Assembly: GCA_052389915.1 (NCBI GenBank)
Contig: JBQTHL010000052.1
Coordinates: 17,601 to 81,600, forward strand
Length of the DNA: 64,000 nucleotides
Source of the DNA: Panacagrimonas sp052389915
GTDB lineage: Bacteria > Pseudomonadota > Gammaproteobacteria > Nevskiales > Nevskiaceae
Direction: 5' to 3'
Under the pieces are notes generated by a model. It did not search any database, was not told the origin of the DNA, and saw nothing but the letters and a program-made list of their open reading frames with translations. This document shows, piece after piece, positions 35,765 through 44,584 of the stretch (position 1 is the first letter of the stretch; the number at the start of each line of letters is the position of its first letter). The translations under genes and the position numbers were made by a program.

Positions 35765-36814
35765 ATGAAATTCGGCGTATTCGATCACGTGGATTACAGC
35801 GATCTGCCGCTCGGCGAGCACCTGGAAAATCGGCTGAAGCTGGCCGAGGTCTACGACCGCTGCGGCATTCACGGCTACCACGTGGCGGAGCATCACAGCA
35901 CGCCGCTGGGATATGCGCCTTCGCCGAGCGTGCTGCTCGCCGCGGTGGCGCAGCGCACGCGGCGCATGAAGATCGGGCCGCTGGTGTACCTGCTGCCGAT
36001 GTATCACCCGCTGCGGCTGATGGAAGAGATCTGCATGCTCGACCACATGAGCCAGGGCCGTTTCATGCTCGGCGTCGGACGCGGCGTGTCGCCACACGAG
36101 CTGCGCCTGTTCGGCGTCGATCTGTCCAAGGCTCAGGAGATGTACGCCGAGTCGCTGGAAATCCTGATGCGCGGCTTCCGCGAGGACAAGCTGACGTTCC
36201 ATGGCAAGCACTATCGGTTCGAAAACGTGCCGATGACGCTCAGGCCGGTGCAGCAGCCGCACCCGGAACTCTGGTACGGGATCCTGACGCCAGACACCAC
36301 TGTCTGGGCCGCGGCCAACAACGTCAACGTCGTTACGCTCGCGCTCAACGAAGGCGCCAGGCACATCGCGGACCGCTATCGCGCGGAGTGGGCTAAGCTC
36401 GGCAAGCCGGCCAGCGCGCTGCCACTGATCGGCGTCAGTCGCCACATCGTGGTGGCGGAAACCGACAAAGAGGCCAAGGAGATCGCGCGCCGCGCCTACC
36501 GGAAATGGTTCGCCAGTTTCGACAAGCTCTGGCTCGACAACGGCATGTCGGTGCGCCAGGCCTACCCGCCCATTGCCTTGCTCTATCCGGATACCTGGGA
36601 CGAGGTCGAAGCCGTGGGCAATGGCTGCGCCGGCTCGCCGGAAACCGTGCTGCGCTTCGTGAAAGAGGAAGCCGAGCGCACCACCATGAGCTATCTCGTG
36701 TCCTGGTTTGCTTTCGGCGATCTGAGCCTGCGACAGGTGACGCGCTCCGCGGAATTGTTCGGTCGGCACGTCATTCCCGCGTTCGAGAAGGAGGCGCGCA
36801 AGGCCACTGCCTGA
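35765..36814 (+). CDS. LLM class flavin-dependent oxidoreductase
   Basis: A 349-residue bacterial-luciferase-like monooxygenase with a TIM-barrel. The start at 35765 follows a good AGGAG. Motifs include HGYHVAEHHSTPLGYAPSPSVLLAA, a phosphate-binding GRFMLGVGRGVSPHEL and HPELWYGI. It uses FMNH2 supplied by a reductase, and the substrate is not predictable. Transcription converges on the GH5 gene with a 13-bp hairpin between. Confidence 0.9.
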   Translation: MKFGVFDHVDYSDLPLGEHLENRLKLAEVYDRCGIHGYHVAEHHSTPLGYAPSPSVLLAAVAQRTRRMKIGPLVYLLPMYHPLRLMEEICMLDHMSQGRFMLGVGRGVSPHELRLFGVDLSKAQEMYAESLEILMRGFREDKLTFHGKHYRFENVPMTLRPVQQPHPELWYGILTPDTTVWAAANNVNVVTLALNEGARHIADRYRAEWAKLGKPASALPLIGVSRHIVVAETDKEAKEIARRAYRKWFASFDKLWLDNGMSVRQAYPPIALLYPDTWDEVEAVGNGCAGSPETVLRFVKEEAERTTMSYLVSWFAFGDLSLRQVTRSAELFGRHVIPAFEKEARKATA

Positions 36815-36897
36815 TTCGGTATCTTCCAGATGGGCGGCGTTCGCAGAGGCTTCCTTCACGATCCCGCAACCCGAAGCAATGGAAGGCCTGAAACGAA

Positions 36898-36925
36898 CTG
36901 GGGTCAGCAAAGTTGCTGACCCCAG
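36898..36925. terminator. Bidirectional hairpin between convergent genes
   Basis: CTGGGGTCAGCAA pairs perfectly with TTGCTGACCCCAG across 2 bases. It lies between the stops of the monooxygenase and the GH5 gene. It lacks a T run, so termination may depend on Rho or only stabilise 3' ends. Confidence 0.6.
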
Positions 36926-36955
36926 GCTGCCACCGGAAGCGCGGCTACAAAAGAC

Positions 36956-38605
36956 TTAGTGCTGCTGCAGGCTCACCGAGTCTATCCAGACGCTGCCACT
37001 GTTCTGAGCGAGATTGAAGGCTACTTGCGACATTGCAGTCGAGGTCGCGGTGAAGGTGTAGGCGAACTGTTTCCAGAACGTTGCGAGTTGAGGTTTTTGG
37101 GTCATGTACAGGGTCCACGGAGCCTGTCCCATCTGGACCCCAACTTCGACCTGCCGGTCCCATTCTGCGCGCGCGGAGAATCTGAGCGTGTATTTGCGGC
37201 CGGCGATCAGAGAGATGCTTCGCTGATTCAACTGGGCGAGGTAGGCCGAACTTTTCGGAACGGTGACCGTGACCTTGATCGAACGGCCGCCCTCGGTCTT
37301 GGTCGACGTGTCGAAGGTTGAGTTGCCTGCGGCGCCTCCCTGGAAATAGAGGGTCCAGGGACTCAGGCTGCCGGACTCGAATCCCGGATTGATCAGCATA
37401 TTGGCGGACGGCGACGGTGCGACGGGCGGTGCCGGCGTCGGAGCAGGCTCGACTCGGGGAGGTACCGGCGCTCCGGTGGTATCGAACGTCCAGGGCAGGT
37501 TCTGGATATGGTCGCGGAACGGCTTCCCGTAGGCGCTGGGAGTGCCGTCGTTGGCGCTGATAAGGCCCCATCCGCCGCAAGCGTTGACCGGTTGCCAGAC
37601 CCAGGCCATGTACCCCTGTTTCTTGCCTTGCATGTAATTCATGAAGGCCTTGTTGTAAGCCCCGCCATCACATCTATCGATGCCGAACTCGCCGAGGATG
37701 ACGGGCGCCGACAACCAGGTGTTGCCCAGATTGAAGTTCCAGCAGGCCTCGCCCGGACACGAACTGCCGAAGTTGTAGTTGTGCCACGACACCGCCAGGT
37801 TGTTGAGCGGGTCTTGCGGTTTGTAGTTGGCCCAGTCCGCAATTTTTCCGCTGTGGTCGATGCCCGGCGCCATCAGGACGTTGGCGGCGCCGGTCGTGCG
37901 GACCGTGTCGACCAGTTCCTGGATGCCCACTGCCGTGTAGTTCATGGCCTGGCCGGTGGTGGGCCCCGGACCCATATCGAACAGAAGACCCGCACAAGCC
38001 GAGCGACCGTCCCTGACGCAGCGCCATTTCTGATCGTTCGTGCCAGTTGTTTTGGGCTCGTTGTACAGATCGAAGATCACCGAACTGTTGCCCTTGAACG
38101 TATTCGCGACCTGGCGCCAAAAATCGATCGAGTGATCGACGTTGGGCATGGGGTCCTGGCCGGAGGCCGGGGTCGTTCCCGCAGCCGACCAGTGCAGATC
38201 GACGATGGCGATCAGGTTGTTGGACGTGATCAGGTTTACCCAGGCAACGATGGCGTCGCGGTAGGGCTTGCCGATGAAGCGCGAGGTGCTGTTAATCCCG
38301 AGCCAGCAGGATTCGTTGAGCGGCACCCTGACGGCATTGATGTTCCAGGACTTCATCGCATCGATGACGCTCTGGTCCATAGGACCGTGACCGAAGCCGC
38401 CGCCCTGGATGCATTGGTACTCGGTGCCCATGCGATTCACGCCGTGGACGAAGACACTCTGGCCGTTACTGTTCTGAATCTGGTTGCCGACGACTCGAAG
38501 ACCCGTCACCGGGATCTCCTCGGCCGCGGATGTAGGCGCCGACAAAGCCGCTCCCAGCAACAGAAGAAAAAGCGCGTTCCTGATTCCTGAATAATTCGAT
38601 TTCAT
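36956..38605 (-). CDS. Secreted GH5 endoglucanase with C-terminal carbohydrate-binding domain
   Basis: A 549-residue exported enzyme. The signal peptide is residues 1-28. The GH5 catalytic barrel follows (VHGVNRMG, NAVRVPLNESCW, VDLHWS), with the acid/base Glu183 in YNEP and the nucleophile Glu306 in ILGEFG. A Pro-Ala-rich linker at about 375-400 leads to a CBM4/9-like beta-sandwich (NMLINPGFESGSLSPWTLY). It cleaves beta-1,4-glucan or a related polymer outside the cell. A long AT-rich gap precedes it, unlike its neighbours, which may mean the gene arrived by transfer. Confidence 0.92.
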   Translation of the reverse strand: MKSNYSGIRNALFLLLLGAALSAPTSAAEEIPVTGLRVVGNQIQNSNGQSVFVHGVNRMGTEYQCIQGGGFGHGPMDQSVIDAMKSWNINAVRVPLNESCWLGINSTSRFIGKPYRDAIVAWVNLITSNNLIAIVDLHWSAAGTTPASGQDPMPNVDHSIDFWRQVANTFKGNSSVIFDLYNEPKTTGTNDQKWRCVRDGRSACAGLLFDMGPGPTTGQAMNYTAVGIQELVDTVRTTGAANVLMAPGIDHSGKIADWANYKPQDPLNNLAVSWHNYNFGSSCPGEACWNFNLGNTWLSAPVILGEFGIDRCDGGAYNKAFMNYMQGKKQGYMAWVWQPVNACGGWGLISANDGTPSAYGKPFRDHIQNLPWTFDTTGAPVPPRVEPAPTPAPPVAPSPSANMLINPGFESGSLSPWTLYFQGGAAGNSTFDTSTKTEGGRSIKVTVTVPKSSAYLAQLNQRSISLIAGRKYTLRFSARAEWDRQVEVGVQMGQAPWTLYMTQKPQLATFWKQFAYTFTATSTAMSQVAFNLAQNSGSVWIDSVSLQQH

Positions 38606-39394
38606 GTGTTTTTTCCCACCGCTCTTTGGATGCGTTGCTGATTGGTCGTTCGTCTTCCCAATAAATAAGGCAGACGGACTGCTTTGAATGATGAAAATGA
38701 CTTAGTAATGTTCTGAATTAAAATCGGATGAGTAGGGCGAAAATCTTGATAGGAGACCGCCAAGAAGCTGGCTATAAATCTGGTATTGACGTTGCCTTGA
38801 TCGCGCGTTAATCGATCTTTATCGAATCAATTATTTTTAAAAAAGACGCTTATATGGATTGATCTTTTTGGAATGCCCGACTCAGGTAAAGTCCTGCGTG
38901 AGGAAACTTGTACCAGTGGGCAGTCCGATCGCCTCTTGCCGCAGGATGTGCGGTCCGCCTGGACGGGCTAAGTGGCTTGATTCTGAAAGGTGAGAGACGC
39001 GTCAGGCGTTGTCCGGAATTGGCCGAAGAACGATGTCGAGTGCAGACGCGGCGAACCCTATCCGGGCTGAGGTTTTCTGCGAAAATGCGAAAAATATTCC
39101 TGACGATCTAGGTCGACTCCGGGGCGACCTTCGAGGCTTCTGGCGAAGCAGATGGGGTGGCGTTTCGGGAGCGTCGGCGTACTGCTTCGTCGGGGCATGA
39201 CCGGGTCAGTCGGCGGGCCGGGCAGACGCCGACAGCCAGGCTTTTGTGGGGCAGCGGGCTGGCCGCGCGTGCATCTCACGATCGATGTCGGGCCTCGTCG
39301 CCTGGACTTCGCGACACGCCCGCTCGGACCGTTGGGCCACGTAAACCCGTGCCGGGTTCTGAAAGAATCCGGGAGGTGAAGCGGGGGAAGTGAG
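38606..39394. other. Long non-coding gap, AT-rich then GC-rich
   Basis: The first 270 bases (to about 38870) are clearly AT-rich compared with the rest of the window and should hold the GH5 promoter. A plus-strand TTGACG at about 38786 could be a -35 element. From 38875 to 38968, GCCCG and CGGGC can close over three small hairpins (CAGG/CCTG, CCGCA/TGCGG, GTCC/GGAC). The rest up to the ligase start at 39395 shows no convincing gene. Confidence 0.5.
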
Positions 39395-41071
39395 ATGGCA
39401 AATACGGATACCAGGAACACGCTGCTGGACTGGTTCCATCACTGGGAGCTGACGCAGCCGCGCAAGGTCTATCTGACGCAGCCGGTGGGCGCGCAAGTGA
39501 CGGACTACACCTGGGCCGAGGTCGGTGACCAGGCTCGGCGCATGGCGGCGCATCTGAGATCGCGCAAGCTGCCGCGCGGCAGTTCCATCGGAATTCTTTC
39601 CAAGAACTGCGCGCACTGGCTGATTGCCGATCTGGCGATCTGGATGGCCGGGCATGTCAGCGTGCCGCTGTATCCCACGCTGCATGCCGGCACCGCGGCT
39701 TACGTGCTGGAACACGCCCAGGTGAGGGTGTTGTTCGTCGGCAAGCTGGAGGCTGCGGACTGGCAAGCGGTGCGCCCCGCCATATCCGAGGCCCTGCATT
39801 GCATCGCCCTGCCGCTGGCGCCGCCGATGGAATGCCCGTCCTGGGAAGAAGTTATCGCGAAGGCGAAGCCGCTCAAGTCGGCCGCGCATCGCAAGGCCGG
39901 CGAGCTGGCGACCATCATCTATACCTCAGGCAGCACGGGTCAGCCCAAGGGGGTGATGCTGAGTTTCGGCGCAATGCTGTACTCGCCGGAAGGGTGGCGG
40001 CAGATCATCGACTCGACACCGGCGGACCGCGTGATTTCCTACCTGCCGCTGGCGCACGCGGCGGAGCGGGCGGCGGTTGAGGCATCGTCCTTACGCAGCG
40101 GTTTTCATGTGTACTTCTCGGACTCGCTGAGCACGTTCATCAGCGATCTTAAGCGTGCGCGGCCGACCTTGTTCCTGTCGGTGCCACGGCTGTGGACCAA
40201 GTTTTATCAGGGCATACAGCTGAAGCTGCCGGCCAAGCGACAGAAGATTCTGTTCCGCACGCCGGTCATCGGCCGCATCGTCAAGCGCAAGCTGCTGCGC
40301 GAGCTGGGGCTGGATCACACACGCGTCGCCATCACCGGCGCTGCTCCACTACCTTCGGCGATTCTGGACTGGTATCGCGAGATCGGGCTCGAACTGCTGG
40401 AGGGCTACGGCATGTCGGAGAACTTTGCCTACTCGCACGGCAGCCGTCCGAATCAGGTGCGCGTCGGCTACGTGGGGCAGACCGTGCCCGGCGTGCAATG
40501 TCGCATCGCCGACAACGGGGAGATTCTGGTGAAGAGCCCGTGCAACATGCTGGGTTACTACCGAGACGAGGCACGGACCGCGGAGGCCATCGACACGGAG
40601 GGCTGGCTGCACACGGGCGATCGGGGCGAGATCGACGGCAAGGGCCGCTTGCGCATCACCGGACGCGTGAAGGAACTGTTCAAGACCGCCAAGGGCAAGT
40701 ACGTGGCGCCGGCACCCATCGAAAATCTTGTGATGCGCCACTCTCGCGTCGAGGCCGCCTGTGTAGCCGGCGCGGGTCGTCCGCAGCCCTATGTGCTGGC
40801 CATGCTCAACGCCGACGCGCAGCAGGCCGCCGCCGATGCCCGCGCACGTGCGACGCTGGAGAGTGAATTGTCCAGTCTGCTCGACGACGTCAACAGCGAA
40901 CTCGAACCGCACGAGGTGCTGGACTTCATGGTGATGGTGAAGGAGCAGTGGACCATCGAGAACGGATTCCTCACCCCCACGCTCAAGATCAAGCGCGACG
41001 TGATCGAGGCGCGCTACGAATCGCAGATCGAGCCCTGGGCTTCGCGGCGCAGGAAGATTGTGTGGGCCTGA
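39395..41071 (+). CDS. Long-chain AMP-dependent acyl-CoA synthetase
   Basis: A 558-residue ANL enzyme of the long-chain (FadD15/ACSL-like) type. Motifs are the P-loop YTSGSTGQPKGVMLSFG, EGYGMSEN, WLHTGDRGEIDGKGRLRITGRVKELFKTAKGKYVAPAPIE and a C-terminal catalytic Lys in LTPTLKIKR. It activates a fatty acid as its CoA ester. GGGGAAG precedes the ATG. Thirteen bases separate it from the PHA-synthase-like gene, so the two are probably co-transcribed. Confidence 0.92.
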   Translation: MANTDTRNTLLDWFHHWELTQPRKVYLTQPVGAQVTDYTWAEVGDQARRMAAHLRSRKLPRGSSIGILSKNCAHWLIADLAIWMAGHVSVPLYPTLHAGTAAYVLEHAQVRVLFVGKLEAADWQAVRPAISEALHCIALPLAPPMECPSWEEVIAKAKPLKSAAHRKAGELATIIYTSGSTGQPKGVMLSFGAMLYSPEGWRQIIDSTPADRVISYLPLAHAAERAAVEASSLRSGFHVYFSDSLSTFISDLKRARPTLFLSVPRLWTKFYQGIQLKLPAKRQKILFRTPVIGRIVKRKLLRELGLDHTRVAITGAAPLPSAILDWYREIGLELLEGYGMSENFAYSHGSRPNQVRVGYVGQTVPGVQCRIADNGEILVKSPCNMLGYYRDEARTAEAIDTEGWLHTGDRGEIDGKGRLRITGRVKELFKTAKGKYVAPAPIENLVMRHSRVEAACVAGAGRPQPYVLAMLNADAQQAAADARARATLESELSSLLDDVNSELEPHEVLDFMVMVKEQWTIENGFLTPTLKIKRDVIEARYESQIEPWASRRRKIVWA

Positions 41072-41084
41072 TCGGAGAACACGC

Positions 41085-42320
41085 ATGGGCATGATGAACC
41101 GTTTCCGCGACCAGGCCCTCGCGCTCAACGAGCGCGTGGTCGAGGTCGCCAACAACGCCTTCGACCGCATCTTTATACCCGGCACGCTGGTGCAATCCGG
41201 GCAGACGCCACACGAGGTGATTCACACCTACGGCATCACCTCGGTGCGCTACTACCCGCCGCTGGATGAAGATCAGATCGAACTCGCCGACGGCACGAAA
41301 ATGTTCGTGCAGGGCGAAACCCACGGCGTGCCCTTGGTGTTCGTGCCGCCGCTCGCCGCACGGCCGACCATCTTCGATCTCATGCCCAACCGCAGCCTGG
41401 TGAAGTATTTCGTCGCACGCGGATTTCGTGTGTACCTGATCGACTGGGGCGAGCCGGGTCGCGAGCAGGCGCACTACGGGCTCGGCGACTACGTCAACGA
41501 TCTGATGCCCGAGGCACTCAAGCGCATCCGCGAGCACGCGCAGGTAAAGGAGTTGAGCCTGTTCGGCTGGTGCCTGGGCGGGTTGTTCTGCCTGATGTAC
41601 GCGGGCATCTCCGGCGACGCTCAGTTGCGCAACATCGTTACGGTCGCCAGTCCCATCGACACGCGCGAAGGCAGCATCATGGGCCAGCTCACCGCTGCGC
41701 TGATGAAGCCGGCCGAGCTGGTGCGCAAGTTCACCAACTTCCGATTGCACAACCTGGCGCCCGAGAAGCTCACGATCCCCGGCTGGGCGAATTCGCTGGT
41801 GTTCAAGCTGACCAATCCCATCGGCAGCATCACGACCTACTGGGATCTGATTCTGCGATTGTGGGATCGCGAGTTCGTCGAGAGCCACACCACCACCTCG
41901 AACTTCCTCAACAACATGCTGGCCTACCCGGGCCGGCTGATTCAGGACATGGTGGTGAAGTTCTCGATCGACAACGATCTGTCGAAGGGCCGCATCGAGC
42001 TGGACGGACAGACCGCCGATTTCAGCCGCATCCTGAGTTCGGTGCTGATTTTCGCGGGTGCGACCGACACTCTCGTGACGCCGGATGCCGCGCGCAAGAG
42101 CCTCGAATTGGTGGCCTCCGAAGACAAGCGTTACCTCGTTGCGCCGGGTGGCCATGTAGGCGTGCTGGCGGGCGCCAAGGCGCAGGCGGCGGTGTGGATG
42201 GTGGTGGCCGAGTGGCTGGCGGATCGCTCGAAAACCGAGGTGACGCGTGCGCCGGAAAGCTTCGAGGCCGAGCGCAAGATCAGACGGCGGAAAAAGCTGT
42301 CGGACGATCCTGCGTTCTGA
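41085..42320 (+). CDS. Poly(3-hydroxyalkanoate) synthase-like alpha/beta hydrolase (PhaC class III type)
   Basis: A 411-residue protein from the ATG at 41085 (GGAGA upstream). The lipase-like box of PHA synthases is GWCLGG with Cys163, the other triad members being Asp328 (ATDTLVTP) and His357 (GGHVGV). Length and sequence resemble class III PhaC, which normally needs PhaE. No PhaE, PhaB, phasin or depolymerase is nearby. With the acyl-CoA ligase next to it, it may polymerise or transfer hydroxyacyl groups, but a non-polymer acyltransferase role is possible. Confidence 0.82.
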   Translation: MGMMNRFRDQALALNERVVEVANNAFDRIFIPGTLVQSGQTPHEVIHTYGITSVRYYPPLDEDQIELADGTKMFVQGETHGVPLVFVPPLAARPTIFDLMPNRSLVKYFVARGFRVYLIDWGEPGREQAHYGLGDYVNDLMPEALKRIREHAQVKELSLFGWCLGGLFCLMYAGISGDAQLRNIVTVASPIDTREGSIMGQLTAALMKPAELVRKFTNFRLHNLAPEKLTIPGWANSLVFKLTNPIGSITTYWDLILRLWDREFVESHTTTSNFLNNMLAYPGRLIQDMVVKFSIDNDLSKGRIELDGQTADFSRILSSVLIFAGATDTLVTPDAARKSLELVASEDKRYLVAPGGHVGVLAGAKAQAAVWMVVAEWLADRSKTEVTRAPESFEAERKIRRRKKLSDDPAF

Positions 42321-42326
42321 GGTTCA

Positions 42327-44408
42327 TCAACGCAATTGCCTGAGCAGGAAAACGTAGGCCAGCGCATCCATGTAAGCGCGCTGTCGGTTGTTGGCAGCGC
42401 CGCCGTGCCCGCCCTCGATATTCTCGTAATAGAGCGCGCGATGTCCTTGTTCGAGCAGGCGCGCCGTCATCTTGCGCGCGTGCGCCGGATGCACGCGGTC
42501 GTCGCGCGTGGACGTGGTCAGCAGTATCGGCGGATAGCGCACATTCTTACGCGCGTTCTGGTATGGCGAATAGCGCGAAATGAAGGCCCAGTGCGCGGGC
42601 AGATCCGGGTTGCCGTACTCGCTCATCCAACTCGCGCCCGCGAGCAACTGGTTGTAGCGGCGCATGTCGAGCAAGGGCACCTGGCTCACCACCGCGCCGA
42701 ACAGATCCGGTCTCTGCGTCATGGCCACGCCCACCAGCAGGCCACCGTTGCTGCCGCCCTGAATGCCCAGATGCTTGGGCGAGGTGACGCCGCGCCGGAT
42801 CAGGTCTTCCGCCACCGCGGCAAAATCGTCGTAGGCGCGCTGACGGTTTTCCTGGACCGCGGCCTGGTGCCACTGCGGGCCGAACTCGCCGCCGCCGCGG
42901 ATATTGGCCAGCGCGAACACGCCGCCGCGCTCCAGCCACGCGGCGCCCACGCCGGCGCGGTAGCGCGGCGTCATCGGAATCTCGAAGCCGCCGTAGCCGT
43001 AGAGCAGGGTCGGGTTGCTGCCGTTGACCTTGAGTCCGGGCTTGCCGACCTGGAAGTAGGGGATGCGCGTGCCGTCCTTCGATAGAGCCTCGCGCTGCAC
43101 GATCTCCAGCCCGGAGGCCTGAAAGAAATCCGGCAATTGCTTGAGCAGGATTTGGGTGCTGCGACCGAAACTTCCTTCCAGCAGCCGGGTTGGATGCAGG
43201 AAATCCTCCACCGTGACGAAGTAATCGTCGGAACGATCCGGATCGAGTGCACGGGCCGAGGCCTCGCCGAATTCGGGCACGGCCACCTCGGTTCTCGTCC
43301 AGCGGCCTTTGTCGTAGCGCAGCGCCAGCACGCGACCGCGAACCTTGTCGAGCAGGTTGAGCAGCAAGCCATTGCGCGTGCGGTCGTAACTGTTGAGCGA
43401 CACCTGAGCGCTCGGCACGAACAAGACCTCGAACGCGCGGTTGCCCTCGATGAAGGAAACCAGCGGAATCGCGATCAGGCTGCCGGAGGGATAAGCCCGG
43501 CCGGTGATGCGCCAGGGACTGCGCAGTTGCAGCAGCAACTGGTCCTTGAACAGGCTGATCTCCGCGTCTGCCGGCACTTCGAGCTTGGCCAGGTGGTCGC
43601 CCGAGCGCAGGAAATGTTCGTACTCGAAAAAGCTGATCGCGCGCTGGATCACTTCGCGCTGACGCGCCGGCTCGTTGAACACCTGGATGCTCACGCCGAC
43701 ATCCGCCTTGCCGGCTTCATAGATCGTGCGAGCCGACGCGATGGGCGTGCCGCGCGTCCACTCCTTGACGATGCGCGGATAGCCGGAGGCGGTGAAGCTG
43801 CCGGCGCCGAAATCGGTTGCCACCAGCACGCTGTCAAAATTGCGCCAGGCGATTTCGTGCTTGGCTTCCACCAGCCAGAAGCCGTTCTTCACGAAGCGCT
43901 TGTCGAAGGTGTCGAACTCGCGGATCACGTGCGCATCGGCGCCGCCGCGTGAAAGGCTCAACAGGCAGCGCGTGTACTCGGGATAGAGGCAATCGGCGCC
44001 CTTCCACACCCAGTTCTCGTTTTCCTGTGCGCTCAACGCATCCAGGTCGAGCACCGTTTCCCAGGCGGGATTGAGCTTGCGGTACTCGACCAGTGTGGTG
44101 CGCCGCCAGATGCCGCGCGGGTGTTGCGCGTCGCGCCAGAAGTTGTACAGCCACGCGCCCTGCTGAATCACGTCCGGAATGCGCGCATCGGAATCGTAGA
44201 TCGACAGCAGGCGCTGGTAGATCGGTGCGAACTCCGGCGCGGCTTCCAGCTCCTTCTGCGACACCGCGTTGCGCTCGCGTACCCAGGTCAGGGCTTTATC
44301 GCTTTCCACCTCTTCCAGCCAGAGATAGGGGTCGGCCATATCGAAAGCGTGCACGGAAATCGGAAGCCCGGTCAGGAAGATCAGCGCGGAGAGAGTCGGA
44401 AGGTTCAT
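42327..44408 (-). CDS. Prolyl oligopeptidase family serine peptidase (exported)
   Basis: A 693-residue peptidase of family S9A. A signal peptide (MNLPTLSALIFLTGLPISVHA) sends it to the periplasm. DPYLWLEEVESDKAL starts the usual N-terminal region, and a seven-bladed propeller domain follows. The C-terminal hydrolase has Ser553 in GGSNGG, Asp636/637 in TRDDRVHP and His668 in EGGHGG. It cuts short peptides, typically after proline. The stop lies 6 bases from that of the convergent PhaC-like gene. Confidence 0.93.
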   Translation of the reverse strand: MNLPTLSALIFLTGLPISVHAFDMADPYLWLEEVESDKALTWVRERNAVSQKELEAAPEFAPIYQRLLSIYDSDARIPDVIQQGAWLYNFWRDAQHPRGIWRRTTLVEYRKLNPAWETVLDLDALSAQENENWVWKGADCLYPEYTRCLLSLSRGGADAHVIREFDTFDKRFVKNGFWLVEAKHEIAWRNFDSVLVATDFGAGSFTASGYPRIVKEWTRGTPIASARTIYEAGKADVGVSIQVFNEPARQREVIQRAISFFEYEHFLRSGDHLAKLEVPADAEISLFKDQLLLQLRSPWRITGRAYPSGSLIAIPLVSFIEGNRAFEVLFVPSAQVSLNSYDRTRNGLLLNLLDKVRGRVLALRYDKGRWTRTEVAVPEFGEASARALDPDRSDDYFVTVEDFLHPTRLLEGSFGRSTQILLKQLPDFFQASGLEIVQREALSKDGTRIPYFQVGKPGLKVNGSNPTLLYGYGGFEIPMTPRYRAGVGAAWLERGGVFALANIRGGGEFGPQWHQAAVQENRQRAYDDFAAVAEDLIRRGVTSPKHLGIQGGSNGGLLVGVAMTQRPDLFGAVVSQVPLLDMRRYNQLLAGASWMSEYGNPDLPAHWAFISRYSPYQNARKNVRYPPILLTTSTRDDRVHPAHARKMTARLLEQGHRALYYENIEGGHGGAANNRQRAYMDALAYVFLLRQLR

Positions 44409-44584
44409 GAGCAGCTTCTATCGGATCGTGTGCCGAAGGTATCTGGCGACGGCGAGGCGATCAAACCTGTTCCCCCGGGCAGCGTCTCGACACCTGTCCG
44501 TCATGTCCGACAGGCCGGGCGTCTGCCGGTTCATTAAGGCCGCGGTGGACGCGACGGCACATCGTTTGCGGGCCACAATGTGGC

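Noticed and set aside
38870..38970. Possible cyclic-di-GMP or other known riboswitch in the GH5 upstream gap
   Set aside because: The short hairpins do not match the conserved core of any riboswitch I know, so it is listed only as a weak structural observation.
39152..39393. Short plus-strand frames before the acyl-CoA ligase
   Set aside because: Arg/Gly-rich, in two overlapping frames, without motif or ribosome binding site; chance openness is more likely.
44409..44584. Possible cobalamin riboswitch upstream of eutBC
   Set aside because: No B12-box-like sequence or matching fold was visible in the 176-base gap.
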